Origin: Pseudomonas triticicola
GTDB lineage: Bacteria > Pseudomonadota > Gammaproteobacteria > Pseudomonadales > Pseudomonadaceae
Direction: 5' to 3'
Assembly: GCF_019145375.1 (NCBI RefSeq)
Contig: NZ_JAHSTX010000001.1
Location: forward strand, 1,153,001 to 1,217,000
Length of the DNA stretch: 64,000 nucleotides
This document shows, piece by piece, positions 8,986 through 17,609 of this stretch (position 1 is the first letter of the stretch; each line of letters opens with the position of its first letter). The notes under the pieces are model-generated. The model worked only from the letters and a program-made list of their open reading frames with translations, did not search any database and was not told the DNA's origin. The translations under genes were made by a program, and so were the position numbers.

Positions 8986-9995
8986 GGCGACAGGTCGTAG
9001 CCGTTGATGGCGCTGGCCAGTTGTGCGAGGCCGTCGAAGGTGCGCAGGCTGGCCTGCATGGCCATGGCGTCAAGGATGATGATGCGGTTGTGCTTGACCG
9101 CGTCCATGTTGCGCGTCACCGGATCACTGCGCAGGAAGGCGAGTTTTTTCTGATAGTCGTCCGCCGGGAAACGTCGACGATCCATGCGCGCGATCACCAG
9201 AAATGTCGGGTTGGCCTTGGCGATGGTTTCCCAGCCGACGGTCGGCCATTCTTCATCCGACTCGACCACGTTGCGCACGCCGAGGGTGCTGAGCATGAAA
9301 TCGGGAACGCCTTTGTGCCCGGCCACGAAAGGCTCGATGTCCATCTCGGCGCTGGAGAACCACACCAGGGCGCTGACGTCTTTGCGCTGCTGCTTTTTCG
9401 CCGTGGCGATCGACTGCGCGAGGCTGGCTTTGAGCTGGTCATTGAGCTGCTCGCCACGCGCCTGCACATCGAAAATCGCTGCGAGCTGGCTCACGGCTTT
9501 GTAGATGCTGTCGATGCGAAACGGCGCCAGCCGCGTGCCGTCCGAGCCGACGAGGTTGTCCTTGGCTTCGCAGTCGGAGGGCAGCAGATAGGTAGGAATC
9601 TTCAGTTCATGAAACTGCTCGCGGGTGCCGACCGCGCCTTGCGGGCCGACCATCCATTCCAGCTCGACGGCTACCAGTTCCGGGCGTTTGGCGATCACCG
9701 CTTCGAAACTCGGCTCGTTGTCGGCGAGGCGCTCGATCCTGTCGTTCTGCGCTTTGTATGTGCCCAGCACGTCGTTGAACCACAGTGAGGTGCCGACGAC
9801 TTTGTCGCCCAGGCCCAAGGCATAAAGCATTTCCGTACCGGCCTGGCCGATGGTCACCGTGCGCGCGGGCGCGTGCTGAAAGGTCAGGCTGCTGCCGCAG
9901 TTCTCCACGGTCAGCGGATACGCAGTCGGCGACGCTTGCGCCAGGGCGCAAAGGCTCAGAGCGGTGAGCAGGGTGGCAACGCGGGGCAGCAGCAT
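8982..9995 (-). CDS. Periplasmic substrate-binding protein of the cobalamin-type importer
   Basis: 337 residues. The ATG at 9995 is chosen because it starts a signal peptide (MLLPRVATLLTALSLCALAQA); a longer frame upstream adds a polar, non-signal stretch. The mature protein has the BtuF/FhuD-like pattern: an N-terminal segment with RTVTIGQAGTEMLYALGLGDKVVG, a long bridging helix, and a C-terminal lobe with LSTLGVRNV. It delivers substrate from the periplasm to the permease. It is the first gene after the cobalamin riboswitch, so expression should fall when cobalamin is plentiful. A TonB-dependent outer-membrane partner is not in the window. Confidence 0.88.
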   Translation of the reverse strand: MLLPRVATLLTALSLCALAQASPTAYPLTVENCGSSLTFQHAPARTVTIGQAGTEMLYALGLGDKVVGTSLWFNDVLGTYKAQNDRIERLADNEPSFEAVIAKRPELVAVELEWMVGPQGAVGTREQFHELKIPTYLLPSDCEAKDNLVGSDGTRLAPFRIDSIYKAVSQLAAIFDVQARGEQLNDQLKASLAQSIATAKKQQRKDVSALVWFSSAEMDIEPFVAGHKGVPDFMLSTLGVRNVVESDEEWPTVGWETIAKANPTFLVIARMDRRRFPADDYQKKLAFLRSDPVTRNMDAVKHNRIIILDAMAMQASLRTFDGLAQLASAINGYDLSP

Positions 9996-10145
9996 GGGGC
10001 AGTCTCCAGGGGAACCGTACGGGAGCGGGCGGGTACGGTTTGGAAACACACCTCGGGCGCGGTCGTGGAAACTGCGCAAGGCCGGCACGGGGAAAATACG
10101 CGCGGCACGATGTCCTTCCCGGACACCCCGCCGGTTAGTCAGTCA

Positions 10146-10316
10146 CTGTGCCGGCAGGTCTCCTGACTGATGCGTCATCGCCACGCTCCGGCCTTCCCGG
10201 GATTCACCCAGTGGCAGTCGAGGAGCAGGCTCGGCACCTACAGTTGCGGGGGCAGTTCCGATTGATGCTGTGCAAGCATTTCGGATTCCCTATTAATTCC
10301 GTGTGGAAACCGGCGG
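10146..10316 (-). ncRNA. Cobalamin riboswitch
   Basis: Read on the minus strand, the leader holds the class elements in order: GGTTTCCACACGG near the 5' end, AATAGGGAATC, GAACTGCCCCCGCAACTG, GCCACTGG, CCGGGAAGGCC, and the B12 box AGTCAGGAGACCTGCC. It ends about 150 bp before the binding-protein ATG. Just after the B12 box, TGCCGG and a downstream CCGGCG could pair alternatively, a candidate expression platform. It should repress the three-gene importer operon when adenosylcobalamin binds. Confidence 0.96.
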
Positions 10317-10414
10317 CGGCATGGTAGTCGATTTGCACGGTGGAGGGGGAGGCGAATCTGCCACAGCGTCGATTTTGCCGTCGGCATTGCAATCGGCCGT
10401 ATGCACTGATTAAT

Positions 10415-10445
10415 ATACGATCCATATACATTTCGTATCGGATAC
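10415..10445. promoter_or_regulatory. Palindromes before the ParD-like gene, possible autoregulatory operator
   Basis: Two inverted repeats overlap here: ATACGA (10415-10420) with TCGTAT (10433-10438), and GTATC-G-GATAC (10435-10445). They end four bases before the ATG at 10450, where an antitoxin-like DNA-binding protein often represses its own gene. No factor is proven. Confidence 0.4.
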
Positions 10446-10449
10446 AAAT

Positions 10450-10677
10450 ATGGGCATCGTAAAAATTTCAGAGGACATGCACGAGAACCTGCGCATCTCC
10501 AGCAACGCCCTCAGCCGCTCGATCAACGCGCAGGCCGAGCACTGGATGCGCATCGGCATGCTCGCCGAGCTGCATCCCAACCTCGACCACAGCGCCATTT
10601 GCCGCCTGCTGATCCGCGCCGAACAGAACGGCGGACTGGATCTGCAACAACTGACTCAGGAAACCGTCAGCGCATGA
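10450..10677 (+). CDS. ParD-like small protein
   Basis: 75 residues, beginning MGIVKISEDMHENLRISS, which resembles the N-terminal strand and helix of ribbon-helix-helix antitoxins; the segment SRSINAQAEHWMRIGMLAEL is typical of the ParD-like family. No strong Shine-Dalgarno precedes the ATG. Its last codons overlap the methionine aminopeptidase start by ATGA, so the two genes are translated together. No ParE-type toxin is present. The aminopeptidase occupies the position a toxin would normally hold, but a toxin/antitoxin relationship is only a hypothesis. Palindromes directly upstream suggest self-repression. Confidence 0.75.
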   Translation: MGIVKISEDMHENLRISSNALSRSINAQAEHWMRIGMLAELHPNLDHSAICRLLIRAEQNGGLDLQQLTQETVSA

Positions 10678-11465
10678 GAAACCAGATCAAGATCAACACG
10701 CCGGCCGACATCGAAAAATCCCGCGCCGCCGGCAAACTCGCCGCCGAAGTGCTGGCGATGCTGGTGCCGCATGTGAAGGCCGGGGTGACCACCGATGAGC
10801 TGGACCGGTTGTGCAACGACTACATCGTCAATGTGCAGAAAGCCGTGCCGGCCAACGTCGGTTATCACGGCTTTCCGAAAACCGTCTGCGCGTCGGTCAA
10901 CGATGTGGTGTGCCACGGCATTCCATCGGGTACGCCATTGAAAGACGGCGACATCGTCAACCTCGACATCGCGGTGATCAAGGACGGCTGGTTCGGTGAT
11001 ACCAGCCGCATGTATGTGGTGGGCGAGGCGACTCCTGAAGCGCAGCACCTGATCAAGACCACCTACGAAGCCATGTGCGCAGGCATCCGTGCAGTGAAGC
11101 CGGGCGCAACGCTGGGCGATATCGGTCATGCGATCCAGAGCCTGGCGGAGGCGGAGGGCTTCAGCGTGGTGCGCGAGTATTGCGGCCATGGCATCGGCAA
11201 GGTCTATCACGATGAACCGCAGATACTGCATTACGGCTTTCCCAATCAGGGCCTGAAACTCAAGGCCGGGATGATTTTCACCGTGGAGCCCATGCTCAAT
11301 GCCGGCAAACGCCATGTGAAGAACATGCCGGATGGCTGGACCGTATTGACCAAGGATGGCTCCTTGTCGGCGCAGTGGGAGCATATGGTCGCGGTGACGG
11401 AGACCGGCTTCGAAATTCTCACCGCCTGGCCGGATGAGATTGAAGGGTACCGGGCCATTGGCTAA
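10674..11465 (+). CDS. map: Type I methionine aminopeptidase
   Basis: 263 residues; removes the N-terminal methionine from nascent proteins. All five metal ligands of the pita-bread fold are visible: D98 and D109 (NLDIAVIKDGWFGD), H172 (CGHGIG), E205 (TVEPML) and E236 (QWEHMV), with H81 in the HGIPS loop. The start is fixed by the 4-bp overlap with the ParD-like gene. The housekeeping map in pseudomonads usually sits by rpsB, so this is probably a second copy with a special role. That paralogy is inferred from context; the other copy is not in the window. Confidence 0.93.
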   Translation: MRNQIKINTPADIEKSRAAGKLAAEVLAMLVPHVKAGVTTDELDRLCNDYIVNVQKAVPANVGYHGFPKTVCASVNDVVCHGIPSGTPLKDGDIVNLDIAVIKDGWFGDTSRMYVVGEATPEAQHLIKTTYEAMCAGIRAVKPGATLGDIGHAIQSLAEAEGFSVVREYCGHGIGKVYHDEPQILHYGFPNQGLKLKAGMIFTVEPMLNAGKRHVKNMPDGWTVLTKDGSLSAQWEHMVAVTETGFEILTAWPDEIEGYRAIG

Positions 11466-11483
11466 TACCGTGTCGCCTGCTTG

Positions 11484-11646
11484 CCCTCACCCTAGCCCTC
11501 TCCCAATGGGAGAGGGGACTGACCGAGGTGTTGTTGCGAGATACGCCGACGTGCGATACCGAGTCGAACTTACATTTTGAACAGCATGAAGATCGGCTCC
11601 CTTTCCCCCTCGCCCCCCGTGGGGGAGAGGGCTGGGGTGAGGGGGT
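11484..11646. repeat. Inverted-pair intergenic repeat, type D
   Basis: The outer arms are CCCTCACCCTAGCCCTCTCC and its complement GAGAGGGCTGGGGTGAGGG, enclosing a spacer with GAACAGCATGAAGATCGGCTC. The same arms recur at 15801-16008 and 26900-27119. It lies between the convergent map and ABC-ATPase genes. Confidence 0.85.
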
Positions 11647-11668
11647 AGATCCAACTGACTCAGCGCAA

Positions 11669-12823
11669 TCAGTGAGCACCGGCAGCCTTGTTCAGGTCGC
11701 TCTCGGTCCATTCGGTATAAACGCAAGCATCCGCCGTCGCCCAGCGCACCCGGACCGGATCGCCGGCCTTGAGTGGCATGCCTGCTGCCGACAGCGCTTT
11801 CACCGTCATCGAAGCCCCACCCGCAGTCACCACGCTGCACGTCTGGCTCTCACCGAGAAACAGCACCTCCACAACATTCGCCGATACTTCATTCCAACCC
11901 GCCGCCAGCGGCTCATCCAGCGCCTGCTGCGTACTCAGCGCCAAGGCTTTTTCTGGCCGCACCATCAGCAGCACATCCTGATCAGTGTGCAACCCGGACG
12001 TCAGCCGAATCGACAACGACTGACCCTCGAAACTCGCTGCCGCATTGCCTTGCGCCTTGAGCTTGAGGAAGTTCGAATTACCCAGAAACGACGCGACAAA
12101 GGCATTCGGCGGATTCTGGTAAAGGTCATAACCACTGCCCAGACCAACGATCTTGCCGTGGCTGAAAATCGCGATGCGTTGCGACAGCCGCATGGCTTCT
12201 TCCTGGTCGTGGGTCACGTACACGATGGTGATGCCCAGGCGCCGGTGCAGCTGGCGCAGTTCATCCTGCAAATCCTCGCGCAGCTTCTTGTCCAGCGCGC
12301 CCAGCGGTTCATCCATCAGCAGAATGCGCGGCTCGTAAACCAGCGCCCGGGCGATGGCGACACGTTGTTGCTGACCACCAGACAGTTGCGAAGGGCGGCG
12401 ATGGGCAAACTGTTCGAGCTGCACCAGTTTGAGCATCGCATCGACGCGCTTTTCGCGCTCGGCCGTCGCCAGTTTGCGAATGGCCAGAGGAAAGGCGATG
12501 TTGTCGCGCACCGACAGGTGCGGGAACAGCGAGTAGCGCTGGAAGACCATGCCGATGTCACGCTTGTGCGGCGGCACGTTGACCAGCGACTGGCCGTTGA
12601 CGAGGATCTCGCCGCTGCTCGGTGTTTCAAAACCGGCGAGCATCGACAGCGTGGTGCTTTTGCCCGAGCCGCTGGAGCCGAGGAAGGTGAGGAATTCGCC
12701 GTCCTTGATGTCCAGCGAGATATTGTCGACGGCAGCGAAATCGCCGTAGTGCTTGTTCAGGTTGCGCAGGCTGACCAGGGGTTTGTCGCTCTGCTGGGAT
12801 GCGTCTTTGATCACGGCACTCAT
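11669..12823 (-). CDS. Polyamine-type ABC importer ATPase (PotA-like)
   Basis: 384 residues. The ATG at 12823 (MSAVIKDASQQ) is preferred over a longer arginine-rich frame that overlaps the permease gene. Motifs: Walker A GSSGSGKST, signature LSGGQQQR, Walker B ILLMDEPLGALD, His switch VTHDQEEA. A C-terminal regulatory domain of about 130 residues is of the TOBE type (VRPEKALAL...VEVLFLGESQTC). It energises the two permeases upstream for a substrate captured by the binding protein. The family handles spermidine, putrescine and also other amines and small organic ions, so the actual cargo is open and may be the substrate degraded by the neighbouring enzymes. Confidence 0.9.
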   Translation of the reverse strand: MSAVIKDASQQSDKPLVSLRNLNKHYGDFAAVDNISLDIKDGEFLTFLGSSGSGKSTTLSMLAGFETPSSGEILVNGQSLVNVPPHKRDIGMVFQRYSLFPHLSVRDNIAFPLAIRKLATAEREKRVDAMLKLVQLEQFAHRRPSQLSGGQQQRVAIARALVYEPRILLMDEPLGALDKKLREDLQDELRQLHRRLGITIVYVTHDQEEAMRLSQRIAIFSHGKIVGLGSGYDLYQNPPNAFVASFLGNSNFLKLKAQGNAAASFEGQSLSIRLTSGLHTDQDVLLMVRPEKALALSTQQALDEPLAAGWNEVSANVVEVLFLGESQTCSVVTAGGASMTVKALSAAGMPLKAGDPVRVRWATADACVYTEWTESDLNKAAGAH

Positions 12824-12840
12824 ATCGTACTCCTGGGCGC

Positions 12841-13650
12841 TCAGGCGCTGATTTCGTTGCGCCGGCGCAGGGCGGCGGCGATCACCATGACCAACACTGA
12901 CAGGCCGATCAGCAGCGTCGAAGCGACGGCGATCACCGGGGTCAGGTCCTGGCGCAGGGTGGTCCACATTTTCACGGGAAGGGTTTGCAGAGTCGGGCTC
13001 GCCATCATCACGCTGAGCACCACTTCGTCCCAGGAAACGAGGAAGGCGAAGAGGGCGCCGGCGACCATGCCCGGACGAATCGCCGGGAATGTCACCTTGA
13101 ACACTGCTTGCAGGCGCGAGGCACCGCAGATCACCGCCGCGTCTTCAATCGACTGATCGAACAGCTTCAGCGAGTTGATGATCGAAATGATGGTGAACGG
13201 CAGCGCGACGATCACATGGCTGACGACGAAGGCGAACATGGTCCCGGTGTAGCCGAGCTTGAGAAACAGCGCATACACCGCCACGGCGATGATCACCAGC
13301 GGCACGATCATCGGCAGGGTAAACAGGCCGTAGAGCATCTCGCGGCCGGGAAAGCGCCCGCGCACCAGCGCAAACGCGGTCGGTAAACCGAGGGCCACGG
13401 CGCAGATCGTGGTCAGCACGGCAACCTTGAGGCTGGCGGCAGCGGCGTTCATCCAGTCGGGGTTGGAGAAAAACTGGCCGTACCATTTCAGCGTCCAGCC
13501 CGGTGGCGGGAACACCAGCCACTGCGAGGAGCCGAACGACAGCAGCACGATGAACACGATCGGCAACAGCAGGAACAGACCGATCAGCCCGGTAGTGGCG
13601 TAGAGGCCGAAACGCATGCGCCGGCTCATGGCATTGGGGGTCAGGAGCAT
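12841..13650 (-). CDS. PotC-like ABC permease
   Basis: 269 residues with six predicted membrane helices and the binding-protein-dependent transport signature (EDAAVICGASRLQAVFKVTFPAIRP, read in two parts around GASRLQ). Length and the SSQW...W-Y-Q-F segment match the PotC/PotI subfamily. It is the second permease of the importer, 17 bp ahead of the ATPase gene and 6 bp after the PotB-like gene. Confidence 0.9.
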   Translation of the reverse strand: MLLTPNAMSRRMRFGLYATTGLIGLFLLLPIVFIVLLSFGSSQWLVFPPPGWTLKWYGQFFSNPDWMNAAAASLKVAVLTTICAVALGLPTAFALVRGRFPGREMLYGLFTLPMIVPLVIIAVAVYALFLKLGYTGTMFAFVVSHVIVALPFTIISIINSLKLFDQSIEDAAVICGASRLQAVFKVTFPAIRPGMVAGALFAFLVSWDEVVLSVMMASPTLQTLPVKMWTTLRQDLTPVIAVASTLLIGLSVLVMVIAAALRRRNEISA

Positions 13651-13656
13651 GTCGGC

Positions 13657-14565
13657 TTACCTCGCGTTACTGGCGCCAACCGGGGATTCCGGTTGAAGCT
13701 TCAGGTAGAAGTAGAACAGCACCAGGGTGATTGCGATCAACAACGCGGCGCCGGCACTGGCCAGACCCCAGTTGAGGAACGATTGCACCTGCTGAATGAT
13801 GAACTCCGGCAGCATCATGTTCTGCGCCCCGCCGAGCAGTGCCGGGGTGACGTAATAACCGAGCGACATCACGAACACCATCAAACCGCCGGACGACAGA
13901 CCCGGCCGGCACAGCGGCAGGAACACCCGGAAGAAGTTGGTCCACGGACTGGCGCCGCAGATCGAACCGGCCTGCAGGATCATGGGGTCGATGGCCTGCA
14001 TGGTTGCCTGCAACGGCAGCACGATGAACGGAATCATGATGTAGCTCATGCCGATCACCACGCCCGTGAGGTTGTGCACCATCTCCAGCGGTTGATCGCC
14101 GATGCCCATCGCCATCAGCGCCTTGTTGATCACCCCCGAGGCTTGCAGCAACACCAGCCACGAATAGGTGCGGGCGAGCAGGCTGGTCCACATCGACAGC
14201 AGCACGATGTTGAGGATCCAGCGCCCCCAGCCGCGCGGCACCAGGGTGATCGCCCAGGCCAGCGGAAAGCCCAGCAGCAGGCTGAACAGCGTCACCAGCC
14301 CGGCCACCGAAAAGGTGTTGAGCAGCACCCGCGCATAGGCCGAGTTGGCGAACAACTGTTCGTAGTTGCCGAGACCCGGCACAGGTTCCAGCACACCGCG
14401 CAGCAGCAGGCCAATCAACGGCGCGAGAAAGAACAGGCCGAGGAACAGCAGCGCCGGGACGAGGTTGCCGGCGCCGCGCCAGCGTTGCTTGAAAGCCGAA
14501 CCGGCAGCGCCGGCGGCGCTCCCGGTGGCAGCGGAAGGACGGGGCGCAGTGGCCACGATTTTCAT
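13657..14565 (-). CDS. PotB-like ABC permease
   Basis: 302 residues. The ATG at 14565 (MKIVATAP) overlaps the binding-protein stop by 4 bp, which favours it over an in-frame start seven codons earlier. A low-complexity Ala/Gly N-terminus of about 30 residues precedes six membrane helices; the coupling loop is visible as GSICGASPWTNFFRVFLPLC. It pairs with the PotC-like permease to form the inner-membrane channel. Confidence 0.9.
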   Translation of the reverse strand: MKIVATAPRPSAATGSAAGAAGSAFKQRWRGAGNLVPALLFLGLFFLAPLIGLLLRGVLEPVPGLGNYEQLFANSAYARVLLNTFSVAGLVTLFSLLLGFPLAWAITLVPRGWGRWILNIVLLSMWTSLLARTYSWLVLLQASGVINKALMAMGIGDQPLEMVHNLTGVVIGMSYIMIPFIVLPLQATMQAIDPMILQAGSICGASPWTNFFRVFLPLCRPGLSSGGLMVFVMSLGYYVTPALLGGAQNMMLPEFIIQQVQSFLNWGLASAGAALLIAITLVLFYFYLKLQPESPVGASNAR

Positions 14566-15587
14566 TTGACCAGCCATTCGTTCCACCGTGTCGCGATAGC
14601 CGGACCGTTCTTGGCCCAGTAAGCGAAATCAAGGGTGATCTGATCCTTGGCGTAAGCCGTCGGCAGGTTGGGGGCCAGCGTCGAATCCAGACGCTCCACA
14701 CTGTCGAGGTTGACCGGCGCGTAGGCAGTCAGGTTGGAGAAGTCGGCCTGGCCTTTGGCGCTGCTGGCATTGGCGAGGAACTTCATCGCCGCATCTTTGT
14801 TTTTCGAGCCTTTGGGGATGACCAGAATGTCGGCCATGACCAGATTCTGCTTCCAGCTCACGCCGACCGGTGCGCCGTCTTCCTGCAAGGCGTGCACACG
14901 GCCATTCCAGAACTGGCCCATGCTCGCTTCGCCGGACGCCAGCAGTTGCTGCGACTGCGCGCCGCCGCCCCACCAGACGATGTCTTTCTTGATGGTGTCG
15001 AGTTTCTTGAAGGCGCGATCCAGATCCAGCGGGTAGAGCTTGTCAGCCGCAACGCCGTCGGCCAGCAGCGCCAGTTCGAGCACGCCGGGGCTTGGCCATT
15101 TGTACAGGGCGCGTTTGCCGGGCCAGGTCTTGGTGTCGAACAGCGCGCTCCAGTCCTGCGGCTTGTTGGCGCCGAGCTTGCCCTCGTTGTAGCCGAGGAC
15201 GAAGGAGAAGAAGAACGAGCCGACGCCGTGATCGCTGACGAAACGCGGGTCGATCCTGTCGCGTTGAATGACTTTGAAATCGAGGGGTTCGAGCAGGCCT
15301 TCAGCGGCGGCGCGCAGGGCGAAATCAGCTTCGACATCGACCACGTCCCACTGCACGTTGCCGCTTTCGACCATGGCCTTGAGTTTGCCGTAGTCGGTGG
15401 GGCCGTCCTGGACGACGGTGATGCCGCTGGCCTTGCTGAACGGATCGGCCCAGGCCTGTTTCTGCGCATCCTGGGTGCTACCGCCCCAGCTGACAAAATT
15501 CACGCTTTCGGCAGCCATTGCAGCCTGGCCGGTAACGCTGAGCAGTCCCGCGAAAAAGATCGCGGTTGCAGCTTTGTTCAACACCAT
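14562..15587 (-). CDS. Periplasmic polyamine-type substrate-binding protein
   Basis: 341 residues from the ATG at 15587; a GTG two codons earlier is also possible, but the GAGG Shine-Dalgarno is better spaced for the ATG. A signal peptide ends at AAMA-AE. The mature protein follows the PotD/PotF pattern (VNFVSWGGSTQDAQKQAW, then VVDVEADF and WWGGGAQSQQLL). It captures substrate for the two permeases and ATPase downstream. An operator-like palindrome shared with the rest of the 16-23 kb regulon lies about 107 bp upstream, tying import to that catabolic cluster. Confidence 0.9.
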   Translation of the reverse strand: MVLNKAATAIFFAGLLSVTGQAAMAAESVNFVSWGGSTQDAQKQAWADPFSKASGITVVQDGPTDYGKLKAMVESGNVQWDVVDVEADFALRAAAEGLLEPLDFKVIQRDRIDPRFVSDHGVGSFFFSFVLGYNEGKLGANKPQDWSALFDTKTWPGKRALYKWPSPGVLELALLADGVAADKLYPLDLDRAFKKLDTIKKDIVWWGGGAQSQQLLASGEASMGQFWNGRVHALQEDGAPVGVSWKQNLVMADILVIPKGSKNKDAAMKFLANASSAKGQADFSNLTAYAPVNLDSVERLDSTLAPNLPTAYAKDQITLDFAYWAKNGPAIATRWNEWLVK

Positions 15588-15693
15588 GTTCACGCCCTCA
15601 TTGTTGTGTTTTTGAGCGGGCCTTGCGTTGTTGCCCGCCTGTCGGGAGCAGTAGCTGGACGGTTTTTTGGTCCGTCCGGTCTATGGAATATCA

Positions 15694-15709
15694 TATTATG
15701 GTATTCCAA
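15694..15709. promoter_or_regulatory. GntR-type operator candidate, site 1
   Basis: On the minus strand this reads TTGGAATACCATAATA, differing by one base from site 2 (17152-17167) and by two from site 3 (22993-23008). It lies upstream of the importer operon. The centre GGAATACC is an imperfect palindrome. Confidence 0.65.
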
Positions 15710-15800
15710 ACTTTGTGCAAGCACTTTGCCTTACCGGTTATCTGGCCGGTTGGTTTTTTTGAGCCGTTCGGCCTGAGATATTTGTGAATGTTAGATCCAG

Positions 15801-16008
15801 CCCTCACCCCAGCCCTCTCCCAAGGGGAGAGGGGGAAAGGGAGCCGATCTTCATGCTGTTCAAAACCGAGCCCGATTCGGTAATGGGAAAGGAGTGGATC
15901 CGTGTGCTGCTCAAAGCTGAGTTCGACTCGGTATCCCCAGTCGATGTATAGCGACCGGTCAACGCGGTCGGCTCCCTCTCCCTCTGGGAGAGGGCTGGGG
16001 TGAGGGCG
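15801..16008. repeat. Inverted-pair intergenic repeat, type D
   Basis: Arms CCCTCACCCCAGCCCTCTCC and the complementary GAGAGGGCTGGGGTGAGGG flank a spacer that repeats fragments such as CTTCATGCTGTTCAAAACCG. Together with site 1, it accounts for most of the 424-bp gap between the importer and ribB genes. Confidence 0.85.
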
Positions 16009-16011
16009 GCG

Positions 16012-17121
16012 TCATTCAGTGAACGGAATGCTCTCAACCACCTCAAGGTCATACCCGGTCAGCCCCGCATACTTCAGCGGTGGGCCAAGGTGGCGCAGCT
16101 TGCCCACTCCCAGATTCTGCAGAATCTGCGCCCCAGTCCCGACCTCGGAATAAATCCGCGACTGCGAACGGCTGAACTGCCGTGGCGGCTGTGTCAGCTG
16201 CGGCACGCGCTCGAGCAACGCCTGCGACGATTCATGATTGGCCAGCACCACCACAACCCCATGACCTTCCGCCGCGACCCGTTGCAGCGCCGCCCACAGC
16301 GTCCAGTTCGTCGGCCCGCTGTACTCGGCGCCGACCAGATCGCGCAGCGGATCGATCACATGCACGCGCACCAGGGTCGGCTCTTCACGGCGCAGGTCGC
16401 CCATGACCATCGCCATGTGCACACCGCCTTCGATGCGATCTTCGAAGGTGATCAAACGGAAGGTGCCATGCACCGTCGGCAGCTCACGTTCGCCGATGCG
16501 TTCGATGGTGTGCTCGGTGCTCAGGCGATAGTGGATGAGGTCGGCGATGGTGCCGATCTTGATCCCGTGCTTGCGCGCGAACTGCTCCAGATCCGGGCGG
16601 CGGGCCATGGTGCCGTCGTCGTTCATCACTTCGACGATCACCGAGGCGGGGGTGAAACCGGCCAGACGCGCCAGATCGCAACCGGCCTCGGTGTGCCCGG
16701 CGCGGGTCAGCACGCCACCTTCCTTGGCGCGCAACGGGAAGATGTGGCCGGGCTGCACCAGGTCTTCGGCGCGGGCATTCGGCGCGACCGCGGCGGCAAC
16801 GGTGCAGGCCCGGTCGGCGGCAGAAATGCCGGTGGTCACGCCAACTGCCGCTTCGATCGACACGGTAAATGCAGTGCTGAACACACTGCCGTTGGCGGGT
16901 ACCATTTGCTCCAGGCCCAGACGCTGACAATGTTCGTCGGTCAGGGTCAGGCAGATCAGCCCGCGTGCCTCGCGGGCCATGAAGCTGATAGCCTCCGGTG
17001 TGCAACGATCAGCGGCCAGCAGCAGGTCGCCTTCGTTCTCGCGGTCTTCGTCATCGACCAGCAGGACCATTTTGCCGAGGCGATAATCTTCGATGATTTC
17101 TTCGATGCTGTTGAAGGCCAT
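16012..17121 (-). CDS. ribB: 3,4-dihydroxy-2-butanone 4-phosphate synthase with degenerate RibA-like domain
   Basis: 369 residues. Residues 1-200 are a full RibB domain ([11 protein letters not shown] near the N-terminus, [14 protein letters not shown]), which makes the four-carbon riboflavin precursor from ribulose 5-phosphate. The C-terminal part resembles GTP cyclohydrolase II, but the segment that should carry the three zinc cysteines contains none, so the RibA activity is probably lost. As I recall, pseudomonad housekeeping RibB has a similar layout. This copy stands away from other rib genes and beside a flavin reductase cluster under a shared operator, suggesting a dedicated flavin supply. 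It starts 30 bp from operator site 2. Confidence 0.88.
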   Translation of the reverse strand: MAFNSIEEIIEDYRLGKMVLLVDDEDRENEGDLLLAADRCTPEAISFMAREARGLICLTLTDEHCQRLGLEQMVPANGSVFSTAFTVSIEAAVGVTTGISAADRACTVAAAVAPNARAEDLVQPGHIFPLRAKEGGVLTRAGHTEAGCDLARLAGFTPASVIVEVMNDDGTMARRPDLEQFARKHGIKIGTIADLIHYRLSTEHTIERIGERELPTVHGTFRLITFEDRIEGGVHMAMVMGDLRREEPTLVRVHVIDPLRDLVGAEYSGPTNWTLWAALQRVAAEGHGVVVVLANHESSQALLERVPQLTQPPRQFSRSQSRIYSEVGTGAQILQNLGVGKLRHLGPPLKYAGLTGYDLEVVESIPFTE

Positions 17122-17151
17122 GCTGGACTCTCAGGGTTCGTTGGAAATATA

Positions 17152-17167
17152 TTGGTATACCATAATA
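17152..17167. promoter_or_regulatory. GntR-type operator candidate, site 2
   Basis: TTGGTATACCATAATA between the divergent ribB and DUF1330 genes, about 30 bp before ribB and 22 bp before the DUF1330 ATG. The core TGGTATACCA is a perfect palindrome. It is placed to control both promoters. Confidence 0.72.
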
Positions 17168-17189
17168 CAAAATCAACAAAGAGGTCACT

Positions 17190-17486
17190 ATGAAGGCGTA
17201 CTGGATTGCACATGTGGATATAGCCGATGCCGAGCACTACAGCCAATACACCCAGCGCACCCCGCAGGCGATTGCCGCATTCGGCGGCAAGTTTCTCGCC
17301 AGAGGCGGGCGCAGCGAAGCGATGGAAGGACGGCAGACGCCACAGCGCACGGTGATCATCGAGTTCGAGAGCTACGAAACAGCCGTGGCGTGCTACCGCT
17401 CGGCGGCGTATCAGCAGGCGAAAAGTTATCGCGAGGACTGGGCGAGGGCGGAGATCATTATCGTTGAAGGCATCGCCCCAGCTTAA
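17190..17486 (+). CDS. DUF1330-family protein
   Basis: 98 residues beginning MKAYWIAHVDI, with GGKFLARGG and VIIEFESYETA, the pattern of the DUF1330 ferredoxin-like (dimeric alpha/beta barrel) family. A good GAGGT Shine-Dalgarno precedes the ATG. Members often accompany small-molecule catabolic genes, but no reaction is established. It is transcribed divergently from ribB across operator site 2 and is the only plus-strand gene of the regulon. Confidence 0.85.
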   Translation: MKAYWIAHVDIADAEHYSQYTQRTPQAIAAFGGKFLARGGRSEAMEGRQTPQRTVIIEFESYETAVACYRSAAYQQAKSYREDWARAEIIIVEGIAPA

Positions 17487-17500
17487 GCAACACCACGTCC

Positions 17501-17597
17501 CCCTGTGGGAGCGAGCCTGCTCGCGAAAGCGGTATTTCATTCAACATTTGTATCGACTGGCACGACGCTTTCGCGAGCAGGCTCGCTCCCACAGGGG
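17501..17597. repeat. REP inverted pair (type A)
   Basis: Two facing 'GTGGGAGCGAGCCTGCTCGCGA' palindromes around a 35-40 base spacer lie between the convergent DUF1330 and Nudix genes. Confidence 0.92.
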
Positions 17598-17609
17598 TAT
17601 AGGTGGTGA

